Made by a program: the position numbers and the translations under genes. Below the pieces are notes generated by a model. The model saw only the letters and a program-made list of their open reading frames with translations. It was not told the origin of the DNA and ran no database searches. Below, in pieces: positions 37,001 through 50,548 of a DNA stretch of 64,000 bases (within the stretch, counting starts at the first letter, position 1; each line of letters starts with the position of its first letter). This DNA is from Melastoma dodecandrum (lineage: Eukaryota; Streptophyta; Magnoliopsida; Myrtales; Melastomataceae): NCBI GenBank assembly GCA_029817715.1, contig JARUPY010000465.1:4205501-4269500 (forward strand), written 5' to 3'.

Positions 37001-38240
37001 TTTATCAACTTCGATTATATCGGGAAGATTTAACCGGTAGGCACAAACAATACTTCACATTAAGTGTTGATTAAGTGTTAATTTTTTTGACAAAATATCA
37101 ATTTGCGGTACTATCTTTTTGTCAACTCTCTTTTATGCCCATGTATCTTTTTTTTTATAACATTAAATCGATATTTTAAATCACTTTAATTTAAGATAAC
37201 TTTAATATCATTTCTTATTCGGACAACTTATATAATTAATTCATATTCAAGGCTTAAAACAAAACAACTTCAATATCACGCCTTCCCACCTTGATCTTCG
37301 AAAATAAATATTTCCAATAAATAATTATATATTTATCGGTTAACAACTTTTATGATGAATAACGGAAAAAATGTCTTTCTGAGTTGCTTTTACTTCTGAG
37401 CATGTCATGACATGTGCCTGCGAATGTGGTCGAAAAAATAAAAATTGAAATCGTCAAACCCGCACTTATCTTCATGCTCTCACTGCTACTCATTGTTGAT
37501 AATCAATCTCCGAATTCCTCTGCTCGAATGTCAACATTTAGATCAAATTAGTGTTTTCTCCTTCAACCCTATTTTAAGAGATAAATTATCCTAGAACATT
37601 CAAAATTATAGTATTCACAAATTGTAGATTCGTGTAACGTAGTAGAATAACTTTCAAAAAATTAATTTAATGCTATAAAAGAAATATTTAAAGTTTACAC
37701 AAAGAAAAGTCGATTGAAAATTGTGTTCAGGAATCAAAATTTTGTCGGATAATACGACATTACAAATAGTAAATCGGACGCTCTTAGAACAAGGTGATAA
37801 AATATTAAAAATATCGTCGTTAAAACGGGTCATAAAGAATTTAAAATACCGACTGAAGACTATAAGAAAAGGTGTGCAACGAATTGACAGTTTGCGTAAT
37901 TTTTTTTTATCTTCTAACACATATTATATCTTCAATATTTTTCATAGTTTGACGTAATTTACTTATAATTTTAGATTAAGATGAAATATTTAATAATATA
38001 ATTTTTACTAGATAATACGTGTAACACTTTTATTAATTATGATTTAAGTGTAACGTCTGTCCACATAATAATAATAATACGGTAACGATTTTTCTCGTAC
38101 TAGAAATTGATTTTATCATGTTATGATTTATTTATTTTTATTACAACCTTGGGTGGGGGGGGGGGGTTTGGCTGTTTCGTCCCCCCAAAAGACTTTTCTT
38201 TTCCCCCACTTTTTTAAGGAAAAAACTGGCCTCCGGTGCG
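34047..38240. other. Long intergenic stretch downstream of WOX4
   Basis: No gene is supported. It contains WOX4 3' flank, poly-G at 34563-34573, 34836-34848 and 38155-38166, a (GGT)n tract at 35530-35553, a CCCTTT-rich tract at 35643-35687 and an extended AT-rich block from about 36480 to 38140. Open frames here are short and low in complexity. Confidence 0.5.
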
Positions 38241-39732
38241 GTGGCCTGTCATGAGCCAAAAGCATCAATCACCACCCTCCCTCATTTACTTCTCTTGTTT
38301 CTCTCTCTCTCTCCCTCTCCCTCTCTCTCTCCCTCGATCTCTTTTCTTCTACGCCCTGTGAAGAATTTAACCCCACCCCACCCCCACCCCCACCCCCCCA
38401 CCCGGCCTGTTGTAATTGCGTCTGCTCTCTCTACCCACATTTTTCTTTTTCACATTTTTTTTCCTTTTTGTTTGGTTTCGTTTATCACCACCACCACCAC
38501 CATCATCATCATAATCATCGTCATCATCGTGCCTTGTTTTTCCTATTCTCCTTCTCCCCCCCCCCTCACCCCCCTCTTCTTCCCCCCTTCCTTTTGCTGC
38601 TTTGCCCATTTCCTTCCTTCCTTAGCTCAGCGGCCATCTTTTGTTTCCAACCCCCTTTCATCTCCCCCTGACAAAATCATAGATTGGTTGTTAGATCTGT
38701 TCTTGCTAAGCCCCATTTTTTTTAGGTAAATAGCTTCGTTTTTTCTTTAATTTTTTTTGTTTACCTCTCCGTGGACTTTGTTGTTATCTCCTCCTCTTCT
38801 CTCTTTTTTTTTTTTGAAGTTTTCTTTTGTCGGGGGTTGATAAATCAGCGGATTGTGGTTAGTGCTTGCTGCTTGTGTCGAGTTTGGATTTTTGATGATT
38901 TGTTTTTGCGGGTTTTGGATGATTTTTGCTCGTATTTTGCGGGTTGACCAAAAAGATTGCTCTTTTGTATTTCTTCCCCTGTGGGGTGAAGATTGATGAG
39001 TTTGTTGGAGGAAAGAAGGGATTTTTATGTGGGTTTGGTGCGAGTTTCAAGCTTCTGAGTTTCTGGGTTGATTTTCTTTTTCTTATCTCCGACTATTTTG
39101 AGTTTCTCATCCCCATGGGAGTTGATTCAATCTAAACGATGACGACTAGCTGTGTAAACACTCCCAGTTCTTCATGTCTTGCTGTTTCCTTTGATGAGTT
39201 TGGCATGGATCTTGCCAATGAAATCCTCTGACATCGGGCTTCACGCCGCAGTAGACGGCTCTGTTGATTCTTCATAGCCGCTGATGATTCTTTCTACTGT
39301 GGTCTTGCCCTTATTATTCGTACGTTTGATTGCGAGCTCGGTTGATGACTGACGGTGCTTTGTGTAATCAAAATTTTTCTTTTTGCAAAATCTCAGGTGG
39401 AATGGTGCCGTGACCCAGCTTCATCTCTTCCTCGAGCTTCCGAGGGCCTCTCCATCATCTGTAACCTGTATGTATGCGGGCATTGCTTGCTTGCTGGAGA
39501 GTCTGTTTCTTAGAAATATTGGTTGGCTGTTTGATTAATCTGGCAACATTGTGAGGTGGACTGAACCTTGTAAACTCGATGAACATGAAATAATGCTTTG
39601 CATTACAACTGACTGTTTCAGACTTTTATGCTTCATTTTTCTCGCAGATACTCATTTTCATAAGGGCTTGAAGACTTACGGTTACGAAGCTGTGGAATCT
39701 CTACCTCCACAGTTGAACCTCAGCTAAGAAAA
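38241..39732 (+). other. 5' UTR region of the MBR-like gene, with introns
   Basis: A CT-rich leader (38290-38345) and a probable non-coding exon ending near 38724 (ttttttttag/gtaaat). A second probable leader exon follows a tctcag acceptor near 39396 and a third runs from a ctcgcag acceptor at about 39648 to the ATG. The assignments rest on splice-like sites and position only. Confidence 0.45.
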
Positions 39733-42544
39733 ATGTCGACCCCGATGCAAGGACAGAGGAGTAGGAGCAGTTCCTTGGCTGGTGCTTTTGACTTTGACAA
39801 TGTATCCTCCTCAAGCAACACCTCCGTAGATCAGCCAATCTACTGGAATGATGTGCGGAATCCGGTGGATAACCGAGGAGTCGACTTCTGTCCAGCACCA
39901 AGTAACAATATCCCCTTCCTCAACTCTATCCGTCAAGAAAGGCAGTATCTACCTGGGTCTAGTAATATACACGCAGAAGTTGATGATGATGCTCAGAAAA
40001 CAGAGCATCTTTCATCAGCTTCCGCTAATGGGTTTGCTGTGTCTGGCATTGTGCCGCAGGACAGGGTGTTTGGTCACGCCAATTTTGTCCCGCTGTCAAA
40101 TCAAGGTCCAAGTCCAAGTTCCTTTGCCCCGAACCTCAACTCACCTGTGGGTTTTATGGGACGTGGCAGCGAGGATTCTCCGCTCATTGAATGTCCGAAT
40201 CTGTACATGCCTAGCCGGCCAGATGCTTTGGCGGTTGCCTCAAGCAGCAGAGAAGTCGGACAAGACAATGGGACTTGTCCGGGTGTTCAGTTCAGTGGTC
40301 GCCTTGTGCCTTGTAAAAGAAAGTCTCCGGAAGGTCATGTTGGCACGTCTTCTGAAGTGGGGGATTCTTCTTATATGCAAAATGTGGAATGTAGCTTGTT
40401 AACAGATACACATGCTGCCTTTAATACTGGTATGAATTCAGCCTTTTCTCCTGCATCGGATCAGAGAGATATCGGTCATGGATTAAGTCTTGCTGGAGTA
40501 ACTGCTTCAGATGTTCCCGATCAAACTCCTTCAAATGGTTCAAACTACTCACAGAGAAACTACCGTATTCAGATGAACTCAGTTGATCAAGGCACTCTCA
40601 ATCCTATTGTCAATTCAATCATACAATCCACTGGTACTTCTTCTCAGCAGCAATCAGCAGTTCCTGCTGTTGACCCTTCTTTGGAGACGAGGTCTGTGTT
40701 TCCAGGTGGCAATGGAAGTATTCGCGGTCACCATGCAGTGCTCCATATTCCTGCTATGTCGCAAGGTGGTCCCTCAGTGAGATGGAGTAGGAGTATCATT
40801 TCTAGGCGCGGGGGTTCCCCGAATGCTGCTTTTTCCCGGACAAGAGAGGTTGCGTCAAATGATGAAGCTAGCTCAAGTAGGGGAAGACGGAATGCTAGGG
40901 AAAATCCTTTATTTTTTTCTCCTAGTGGGATGGGAATTTTCATTCCAAATCCTCTGAGCAGTAGAATTCCAGTTGGAGATACAACTTTACCTTCAAATGG
41001 TGCTTCCAGCTCACGGAGCGGCCCCAGCTCAGGTGTTCATCACTCATCTAATGTGCACTGGGATCCTCATCACAACCGGTTTAGTCACTACCCTCACAGG
41101 TGGTCGGAGAATGTTTGTCGGTCCTTGATGTCTTCCATGGATTCTGAGCCCGAAGGGCAGGCTAATCATTCTTCACTGGATCCTGGATATCCTGTCGCTG
41201 CTCCACAAGAGATGGTGCTTCCATCCAGGCCTAGTTTCCCCAGTCACGCATTTCCTTCCAGGTCGTCCATACTTAGTTTGGCCGCTGCAGCTGAAGGAAG
41301 AAGAAGGCTTGCATCTGAGGTTTGTTTCCCGAATTTCCTTTCAAGTACTTTTATGGACTTCTTAAGTTCCGGAACGTAAACTTTGCTGACATGGCTCCAT
41401 TCTTTACTTTGCTTCATGAATTAACAGGTTAGGAATGTCTTGGATCTTGTGCGCCGTGGTGAGGGCTTGCGTTTCGAGGTTAGTACGCTACATAAAATTA
41501 CGTTTTGCAGCTATGTTTGTTTTTGCCAAGGGGTTGTTCCTCCGTGACCCCAAATTATTATTTTCATGAAGTGGGTTTGAGTTCGTCTTCATGATCAGGT
41601 CACTATGTGTTGTAATTTGAGCCACCATTAAATCATAATGAGAAGATGAGCTTGTTGAACCAGGGTTTGCTCCTGGCCAGGTATCATATTGATCATTACC
41701 CAGGTCATTGACAGTGGTTTTAATGTTGAATATCAGGACTTCATGCTTCTTGAGCAGTCAGTATTCTTTGGGATGGCAGACATCCATGATCGGCACAGAG
41801 ACATGCGCCTTGATGTAGACAATATGTCGTATGAGGTGACTTGGGATAATTTTGGTGGGTTTCCTATTCGTTATCGTTAAGAGCATAGACGATCCTGACA
41901 TGCCATTGCCATTAACCACTTCAGGAGCTGTTAGCTTTGGAAGAACGGATTGGAAATGTGAGCACCGGTTTGAGCGAAGAGACTATATTAGCTCGACTGA
42001 AGCAGCGCAGACATACAGCTGCAGATGGGTCTAGTGAGGACATTGAGCCGTGCTGCGTATGCCAGGTAAAGGAGGTCCTTGTTATTGACCTGCGATCCTG
42101 CGGTTGTTCCTAAAAATATTAGATGAAAACTTTATGAGTTTAACTTGTGGACCCATGAGCACTTCCTGTAATCCAGGGGCCCTACCTTGATAATTACCGA
42201 AATGTTGAATGAATGAGCTTTTCGTATGTAGTAGCCAAATCTTAGTTGTATGTAGTGGCAAAATCATAGAGGCTCTTTGCCGAAAATACCAAAAATCAGT
42301 CTAAACAAGTTGGGATATTTTGACTGGGGCTCTCTAACAGGTCCCCATTTGCATTGTTGCTAGATATGTTTTCCCCTGTTTGAGATGTCTTTCGTGATTT
42401 ATGTTTTACCAGGAAGAATACATTGCTGGAGATGATCTTGGAGCCCTGGAATGTGGGCATGATTTTCACCGGGATTGTATCAAGCAGTGGCTTATGCTGA
42501 AGAACTTGTGCCCAGTCTGCAAGACCACCGGCCTAACTACATGA
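39733..42544 (+). CDS. RING-H2 E3 ubiquitin ligase, MBR1/MBR2-like
   Basis: Five exons (39733-41319, 41428-41478, 41737-41835, 41925-42065, 42413-42544) join in phase 0 to 669 residues. The first exon codes a long Ser/Asn-rich, low-complexity region beginning MSTPMQGQRSRSSS. The C-terminal exons form a conserved helical segment (LDLVRRGEGLRFE, DRHRDMRLDVDNMSYE, LLALEERIGNVSTGLSEETI) leading to a RING-H2 finger. The finger reads CCVCQEEY at the exon 4/5 junction, then LECGHDFHRDCIKQWL and CPVCK; all eight zinc ligands are present (C3H2C3). In Arabidopsis, MBR1 and MBR2 bind the Mediator subunit MED25 and promote its turnover, which favours flowering; the same role here is inferred. Every junction is GT-AG. 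The tail after the finger is only five residues. Confidence 0.9.
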
Positions 42545-43080
42545 TAGCACTGGCCACCCTACAGGGCCAGAAACCGCATGTAGAATTGCGGATGGTTCTG
42601 TGGGACCGTGTCTTTCAATCCGAGGACACTACTTGGCAAATGGCCGTTCCCATGTTACCCCTCCCCCTTCTCTCACGAGCAGGAACTTTGTTGGTCATGC
42701 GGGATGTTCTTGTAATGTTCTCCTCCACCATGACCTGTGGAGATGCAGGCAGCAGTTTTCTTCTTGGTATTCTTTTTCTTTTCTGGTTTTAGCTTTACTA
42801 CAATATATATATATATATATATATATACATGATGGATATGCAGAATTTATTTATGGGAGTTTCTTTATTTCTAGTACTAAGGGCACTGGAGATTGAATTG
42901 GCTAGAAATGAAATGGCTGATGGATTATGAGAAGTTTTGTTTCATTGGTTGGGCCTTAGCCCATGATGATGCTAAATGGGCCTCTTACAAAGACAAACCT
43001 TAAATCTTGTTCTGTATGGAGGGGGGATTCGAATCGAGAAACCGCAAGGGAAGATCGTCTTCTTCCTCTGCTCGTCGTTG
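42545..43080 (+). other. 3' UTR of the MBR-like gene and leader of the BOI-like gene
   Basis: Holds the MBR-like 3' UTR with an (AT)n tract at 42803-42827, then the promoter and leader of the next gene. The two RING genes are only about 540 bases apart, head to tail. Confidence 0.5.
42803..42827 (+). repeat. (AT)n microsatellite
   Basis: About twelve AT units, probably in the 3' UTR of the MBR-like gene. Confidence 0.9.
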
Positions 43081-44734
43081 ATGGAATTCCCGCCGCAGTC
43101 TTGCCGCCTCCAGTTGCAGAACCACCCTCAGCACCAACTCTCTACTTTCCCGTGGTTACTTCCTTTCGCTTCTTACTCTGGAGCGATTGCTCCTCGCTCG
43201 TATCGTTTCCCGTCTGTTTTGGGTTTGACTCGGTTTTCTGTTCTCTTCTTGGTTGGTTTCCTTCGGGTCCTGTTTTTTGGAATTTTAATTTTCAGTGACT
43301 TTTTCACGGAGGACGTCGGCCGGAGTGTGGAGCCGTTTGAGTTCTTGGGGGCGATTGACGCCGGCGGACAGGATTGCGCGCAGGGTTTGCGGTTTTCTCC
43401 CTCGTGTAGGATTTTGAATCTCCCTCGGCCTGCTCTGGTTGTTCTCTTTTAATCGATTCCGTGGTCGACTGCGTGGTTTTTGCTAGGATTTAGGGAATCG
43501 ATGGCCTGTTTAGGCTTTTGGATGCGCTTTAAGTAGATTGTGGCTAGGGTTTGATCTATCATTGTGGTGCACGAGTTTCGTTATCTTTTCTGGGGGAGAA
43601 TTAGGGCAGGAAGCATGACGGATGCAAAACCCCGCCGGCAGTTGACTGATTTGTTACGGTTCGATTGATTTAAATTGTGCCTGGGCAACTAGATGTGGGA
43701 CTGTGTGTTTCGAGTCGGATTATTTGGTAGTCGAGAGTCCATGCTTGCTTGAATGCTTTGCAGAGGTTTCTGAAATTGGCATGATTTGAAGCGCCACCTT
43801 CTTGATTTGATATTCTTAATTCACAGCAGGCGATGTTCTTCAGCTAGTACCTGGTCCTATACCTGCTAGTACAGATGCCGTCGCTGGCGGAACTGGTTTA
43901 CTATTTGACACTGGGGTCGAGCCAAAGAGTAAAAGGCCAAAGGAGCGGGATGCTTACTTGAACGAGTCTCAAGTAAACTTGGTCGATTATTTGCAACTGG
44001 GGCCTGTGTCTTCAGGGTTACGTTTGTCGCTTGGTATCGACCCTGCTGAGTCTTCCGGAAACTCTACCATGTTGCCATCTCTTTTAGAAGGAATTGAGGA
44101 AGATTTGCGGCAACAGAATGTGGAGACGGACATGTTTATTAATTACGAGGTATGTTCGATAGTTCCCAAAGTGCCTCTGTTCTTAATTTTTATCATGCTC
44201 ATAACCTCTTGTCCTGAGATGGTTCAAGCCTTTTGCCCCTTTTAGATGGAGCAATTGAGGCGGTATATCCTGGAGAAGGTTCACTGCAGCCAACTCGAGG
44301 CGATCTCGCTAGCTGGCGTTCGATATCACCAGAACCTCCGCCACAAGGACGCGGAGATAGAAATCCTAAACAGAAGGAACAAGGAACTCGAAGACCAGGT
44401 CCAACAGTTGACAGCGGAGGCCAGCGCCTGGCGACAGAGAGCGATAGAAAGTGATAGCACGATCGTCACCCTGCAGGCTCATCTCGAGCAAGCCTACGCT
44501 CGATACGAGAGAAAAGTGCGTGGGGACAGCGGCGAGGCAGACGACACGGCATCTTGCAACCTCGGCAAGAGACCGGAGACGTTGGGCTGCAGGGCCTGCT
44601 GGGCGAGCCGGGCCTGTATGGTGGTGCATCCCTGCGGTCACCTCTGCCTGTGTAAGGCCTGCGAGAGCAGGCTTAGTTATTGTCCACTGTGTGAGACTCC
44701 CAAGTCAAGGGGGGTGGAGGTGTACTTGCCTTGA
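43081..44734 (+). CDS. BOI/SBP1-like RING E3 ubiquitin ligase
   Basis: The clear part is two exons: about 43832-44149 and 44246-44734. They encode a conserved segment (VEPKSKRPKERD, VSSGLRLSLGID), a coiled coil (MEQLRRYILEKVHCSQLEAI to LEQAYARYERK) and a C-terminal RING of the BOI/S-RNase-binding type: CRACWASRACMVVHPCGHLC, then CESRLSYCPLC and VEVYLP. Zinc ligands C3HC4 are complete. Relatives ubiquitinate targets in stress, cell-death and gibberellin responses. The first exon is uncertain. An ATG at 43081 starts MEFPPQSCRLQLQNHPQHQL, like the Gln-rich N-termini of the family. It would have to splice (possible donor at 43223) in phase 1 to the acceptor near 43831. The span from 43223 to 43831 is then intron. 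Confidence 0.85.
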
Positions 44735-46381
44735 TCTTTGTTTGTCCTAACACTCAGGAACCCAAATCAATCTCTTGTCCTAACACACGCCTCTGCCTAG
44801 TTAGATTATGAGCATGCCCTTCTGTAATAACCTCCCATTTTCGTGCCAATTATCTCCAAAACTGTGTTGGCCTGTACTGTTCCTAGACGCAACGACCGGT
44901 CAAAACGTTTCGAGACTTGAGGAATTTGAACAATCGTTGTCGTGGAGGAAATGTCGTTGCTCCTTGGTTCGTTCGTTGGTGTTGCTTTTTATCTCTCAGT
45001 CATGGTTTTTGTGAGAAAAAGTGTATTAGAACTGTTCGCACTCATTAGTTTCAAAAGAAGAAAGGAAAACATCGTCCAATGATTAAAGGCAAAAAAACCT
45101 CCGAATTATCGGCCAACCCTCAATGATTTCGCGTTTTTCACCTTGTCCTAAGATCAAAAGAACCGGTTTCTTCCGCTGCAAGATTTGTTGTTGTTGGAGG
45201 TGGGAGTTTCATTCATTGACTCGAATCTCGACCATTGTGATCAAACTATCTTTCCTCCATTTTTTTTTTCTTTTTTGAAATTTCGCATCGGTGTAGTGGG
45301 TCACCCTGGAAATGGGATTACAGTAAAACCCTCGTTGTCTTTTTCCTGTCGGATGATTATCCCTTTATGGTATACAATCAAGTGGAAGCACGAAATGTTT
45401 CGCCTCAATGTTACCCACGATTGGGGTTTCGTTCATTTGTTGGGTTGGTGTCGTAGGGTTGTAGGGTAGTGAGGAAGGTGGGGAGGAATGGAATGGAAGC
45501 TTTGAGGACTAAAATTCCATTCCTAATGCTGTGGGGAGTGGGAGTGGGGGAGGAATCACCGGGAGAGGGAAAGTGGTGATGTTCATATGATTGTGAGCTC
45601 GGAAAATATTTGGATCATATGGGGCATGGCATCATCATCATCGCCATCAAGCACCACCACCACCACAACCCTCAACCCTCTCTCTCTCTCTCGCTTTGCT
45701 TTTCTTTCCTTCGTTTTGGATTGACAACGACATGATTGAATTGCCAAAAAGCCCCTTCACTCCTTTCTCTTTTCCTGTCTTCCTGCTTTTCTTTCCATAG
45801 TGGATAATTGGTTGGCATAAACATAAGAGTAATAAAAAGAAAGAGGATGTAATAGAAGAGAAGCCCACTATATCTGATTCATATACATATTCTTTTCAGG
45901 AAAACTTTATGCCCAGAAATCATTCGAGTCATATGAGTAGAGAAGAGACGGAAGGAGGAGGAGGGGGGGGGGGGGGAGGGGTTCCGATCATTAGGAACAT
46001 AATTAATGAACTCCCGCATGAATCAACGCCGGATCTCGCTTCCGATATGGACCCCCGGCCGACACCCCGCGAGGGGCAACTTCTCATGACAACCAACCCG
46101 GGATCTCTATATATATATGCCTTTACAGCAGACATCAACATATGCATGTAGTAATATTTCATGACGGGGGCGATGACCCACGATTTGTATATCCCAAAGC
46201 ATCGCGATCGTTCATCTGGGTCTAGTAGTTCTCACAGAATCCCTTGGATTTAGGAGGTGGATTTCTTTTTTTTTATGGCAGCCTTGAGGAGAATTGTCAT
46301 ATGGAGTAAAAAAAAAGGAGGGGGAACGAATAATGTATATGAATGAGAATGTGATATGCATGTGATCTCCCGAACAGCCTT

Positions 46382-46414
<33 letters not shown>
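46382..46414 (+). repeat. (TAC)n microsatellite
   Basis: About eleven tac units. A similar tract occurs at 50102-50127. Confidence 0.9.
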
Positions 46415-46416
<2 letters not shown>

Positions 46417-48788
46417 ACTTTTCATTTCATCCCAAGGGGTGATGGATTTGAAGTAAAAGAAAAGTCTCTTACACAGTGTTGTGTAGTCTGTTGATTTTAT
46501 CGATTGTCTTGAAAAGGTTAAATTCCCCCCCCCCCCCCAACCAATATTTAAAGTGAGAAGAAAAGGGAGACACACAAGGAGAAAGAAGAAAGAAGCTTTT
46601 GCAATTTTCATGCAGAAACCCTCCCCACCCCAATTAGAACAAATATATTTTATCTCCTCTCTTGATACTGTAGCTTTATTGACATTTCGGTGGCACACGC
46701 AGCTTTTATTGGATAATCATGGTCAGGTCATTTGGATAGAATTATGGGTTTGTGTGTGTGTGTGTTAGATTAGTAGTAATAATGAAACTTCCTCCAAAAC
46801 ATGGGTCCCAATGTTTTTCGGTAACTTTTGCATGCTTGGGTCGGCCATGATACCCCCTATTAAAGAAAAATAAGAAAGGAGGGAGGGGATTTTGTTTTAA
46901 ACTTAGTGGAAGTGTGATTCATGGGGTCCTCCTCCTTCTCTACTCCCCAAAAGAACAAAGACACAAGCAAGCACACATCACATCATCAATCCATATAATC
47001 CTAGTGGGCGACCGAAATTTCGATTATGTAAAGTAAAGACACACATGAAAAGTGGGTTTCTCCCCAACTCCTTTCATATGTAGGAAGAACATACAATACC
47101 TATGCAGTGGCCTGTGGTTGGAAAAAAAAAAAAAAAACGTTGTTTCTCATGTTTTGGAGGTAACCCTTTTGTCCCTGTCCAATTCTTCCTTTCTTTTTAC
47201 GTATATAAGTCGAAAGATGCTGCCTTTGGGAGGAAAGGAAAAGGGGGGGGAGAAAAAAAAGGAAAAGGAAAAGGATGAGGGGATTTTTATATGGTGGTGG
47301 TGGGTGTTATTGTTTTTGTTCTTCTTTTGATGAAAACTTCTTCTTCCTAAGTAAGGCTTTGGTCGATTTCCCTACTTTTCCTTTATTTTATTTCACGATA
47401 TGAGTTAAATTTTTTGATGGGTCAGTGCAAATCCCATTTTCAAACCTCTCTTTATTTTTTTCTAGTGTGTTAAAAAGAAAAGCTTTTCCCGGGGAGCCAT
47501 GCAAATTCCCATAAATGTCACGTTGTTTGGTTAAAAGAAGTGCACACAAAAGCCGCTTTTTGATCCTCCAAACCACAACAACATGAACAGAAAAACAAAG
47601 ACATTATACTTTGAATCAAGATTTCACTTTGTTTTATTTTTGCTCGGGAGTGTTCCCCCAAAAACGAAAGAAAATGACAGGAAAAAAAATTCCATATTCC
47701 CATTTTTGCATATGGGGTTGGTTGTTCTTGCTACTTTCTACCCACCAAAGGACACCTGCAAATATGAAATACAAAACATTTTGTTTTGCTTTATTTTTTT
47801 TTTTGTGTTTCCCACCGGCTGGAAGAAGAATCAAAGCTTGTGTAATAAATTATTTGTCTTCACTCTCGTGTGTCTACCATCTATTATCTCTTACACATCC
47901 CTCCCCCTCCTCGTGACCCCTCCAAGTAGAACACACCACCGATTTTTTCTTATTTAAGAAATTCTTTTTGGACCTTCCTTTTTGACCATGATGAAATGGT
48001 CCTAAGAGTTCTTCCTGAATTATTTATATATCTAAGTTTTTTGTTGATTAGAATAATTTAGAGGAAGTGGGGGGAGATCTGAAAGAAAGAGACAGAGAAG
48101 GAAGGAGATCTAAGTTTTTTTTAAAGAAACTTTTTGGAACCATTGCTTCAGAGTTTATTATTACAGAAAGGGTCGAACGCTCTGTTTTCCCCTAATACAT
48201 TATTGTAATTGAGTCATGCACGTAGACAGATCCAACTCCTCAACCAGAATCTTTCTCGCTCTACTTAAAGAAAACGACTCATCGACATCATCATGATCAT
48301 CATTATTGTTTATGGTGAAATTAAGTGAATTCGGCAAAATGGGAAAGAGCTGCAGGGGGAGTGTGGAGTGACTGATGTTGATCATGATGGGCATGAGGAA
48401 AGGGAGGGAGGGAGGGAGGGGTGTATTATGTTTGTTTTTGAACTTTTTTATGGTAGTGTGGGTGGGAGAGGATCTGTATAAGTTTCTGACAGACAACCTT
48501 TGAGGAAAGTGTGTAAAACAGAAGAAGTGGACCAACACCACCACCACCACCACCTCCAACCGACCCTTCTTTCATTACATATACGACAGATCTCGTGCTA
48601 ATAATTATACCATTGAATTATCAGTCCTTAATATATTGGATTGATTAGTAGAGAGAGGACCCATCTCTCCATATCCTTTCTTCTCCTCTTTCTTCTTCTT
48701 CTTCCACTTCTACTTCTCCTACCCTCTTTTCTCTCTGCGTGTGCTGTGCGTTTCTCCTTGTCAGGCGCCGGTGGGGATTTGTACAGAA

Positions 48789-48898
48789 GGGGGGGGGGGG
48801 GGGGGGGAGTGGAGGTGGAAAGGCAGGACACAGACACAGACGCAGGACAAAAAACACCACAGTGACAATACTGCCAGCCGGGGGGGGGGGGGGGGGGG
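48789..48898 (+). repeat. Paired poly-G runs (19 + 19 nt)
   Basis: Two runs of 19 G (48789-48807 and 48880-48898) lie about 70 bases apart, each after purine-poor sequence and each followed by a gag-rich tail. Confidence 0.92.
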
Positions 48899-50095
48899 AG
48901 AGGGGGAGAGGAGGAGGAAAAAAGAGAGAGGATGTATTAAAAAACGAAACTGTAATGAAGTGTCGTTGTTTTGTTGAGAGGAGAGGAGGATCCATTTGAG
49001 GAATAATGAGTGGTAAATAATTCTCTACTCTTTTCGTTTTGGGGAGAAGGGGGGGGGGGGCATGATCATATCATACAGACAAATGATCATAATGCAATCA
49101 AGCTGGGGGTACCTCAGGGAGGGAATTATTACCCATCATTCCACTACCTCTCCCCTAAATATGTGTTTGTCTTTTCACTATGTAGATCACAAACCGATCG
49201 GTTCTTCCTCCACCTTATCATACAACATCAACAACAACAGCGAAAAGTGAAAGGAACCGCCCATCACTCCACCAATAATTACCACTCATTCCCATCCACC
49301 GAGATTTTCAAACATCTCTCCCTCTCTCTCTCTCTGTATGTGTTTGTGTGTAATGAAAAGAAGAAAATCATAAGAACCGTTTCTATTGGGGTTAAGAAGA
49401 GAAGTACAGTCCCTTTGGAGCATCCCCCCACAAGAGGGTCGACAAAGGTTGAGCTAATATAACAAAGAGAGCATAGATGGAAAAGAAAAATAATTGAGGG
49501 ATACGGAAAAAGTGAGGATGGGGACAGACAATAACAAAAGTATTCTTGCGGTCTTTGGTCTTTGTATTGTAGTGAGTAAATATGGGAGGTGTTGTGTGTG
49601 TGTGTGTGTGTGACCCCCCCAATCCTGAAATAAGAGGCGAGAGAAAAGAAGGGGAAAAAAGGGTGATCAATGAGGGCATTGAAGTTTCTCTTCTTCTTTC
49701 TTTCTTTGTTTCCTTCTATCTATCTTTTTCGTGATGAAACGATGCCGAATAGAAGCAACATACCCCCCCCCCCCCCCAGTAGTCACGTCGTCCGATGTAA
49801 GAAAAACAGAAAAATAAAATAGGGGTTTTGAACTCGGAATGAGCGGCGGGAATATCAATTATTATCGCATAATTTTTGCAAAAAAAAGGAAGAGAGATGT
49901 TGACAGAGTTAAGTATTATTGTAATGAATAGGACATGATTGAAGTTTGAGTTTTTATCGTACCAGTTTTTTGGCCTTTGCCCAAATGGTTTATTCTTTTA
50001 CAATTTTACCAAAAGGAAGAGGAAATATGTAAAAGGTTTCGATGGACACCGTAGCAGCAGTACGATTCCATGAGGGAGAGGGACGACAACTTGTT

Positions 50096-50127
<32 letters not shown>

Positions 50128-50548
50128 TGAACAAAAGACACTGTAAAAATCCCCCAATTATTATTATTATTATTTTTTATGTATGGACAGGGTCGTGATT
50201 GTGTGTGTCATGTGTTTGTGTGTGTGGAGCGATGGCATGTCAGAATTTTTCGTAAAAGAAAAAAGAAAACAAAATATATTAAATGTAAAGGAAAGTCACG
50301 GGTTTGTCTTGAGATTGAGATGCCCCTTTCTTTTGCAATCTTCCACCATTCTATACACACTTGATGAGATGTGATTTTAATTATGTGTTAACCCGAGCGA
50401 GAGGGGTGTTCTTAAGCTCAGTTAATATTTTTGTTTTTGTGTCTCTTTTTATAGACTCCCATCCCACCACCACCATCTCTAACTTTCTACCCGAACACCC
50501 CCTCACTGCTCTTTCTTTTCGCCCAGGAAGAAAGAAAACTGTCGGAAG

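Larger units (their letters stand above)
44735..50548. other. Gene-free stretch between BOI-like gene and HSFB4
   Basis: 5.8 kb with no supportable gene. It holds many simple repeats: poly-G at 45963-45976, 48789-48807, 48880-48898 and 49049-49060; poly-C at 46525-46538 and 49763-49777; (TAC)n at 46382-46414 and 50102-50127; CT- and GT-rich tracts. A frame at 45909-46151 (80 codons) crosses a poly-G run and is unrecognised. Distal HSFB4 control sequences may be present but cannot be pinpointed. Confidence 0.5.

Noticed and set aside
43615..43668. Possible start codon ATGACGGATGCAAAACC for the BOI-like gene
   Set aside because: The frame ends in TGA after 17 codons with no suitable donor.
45909..46151. 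An 80-codon frame with a Gly run
   Set aside because: The Gly run is the translated poly-G tract; no family resemblance and no splice context.
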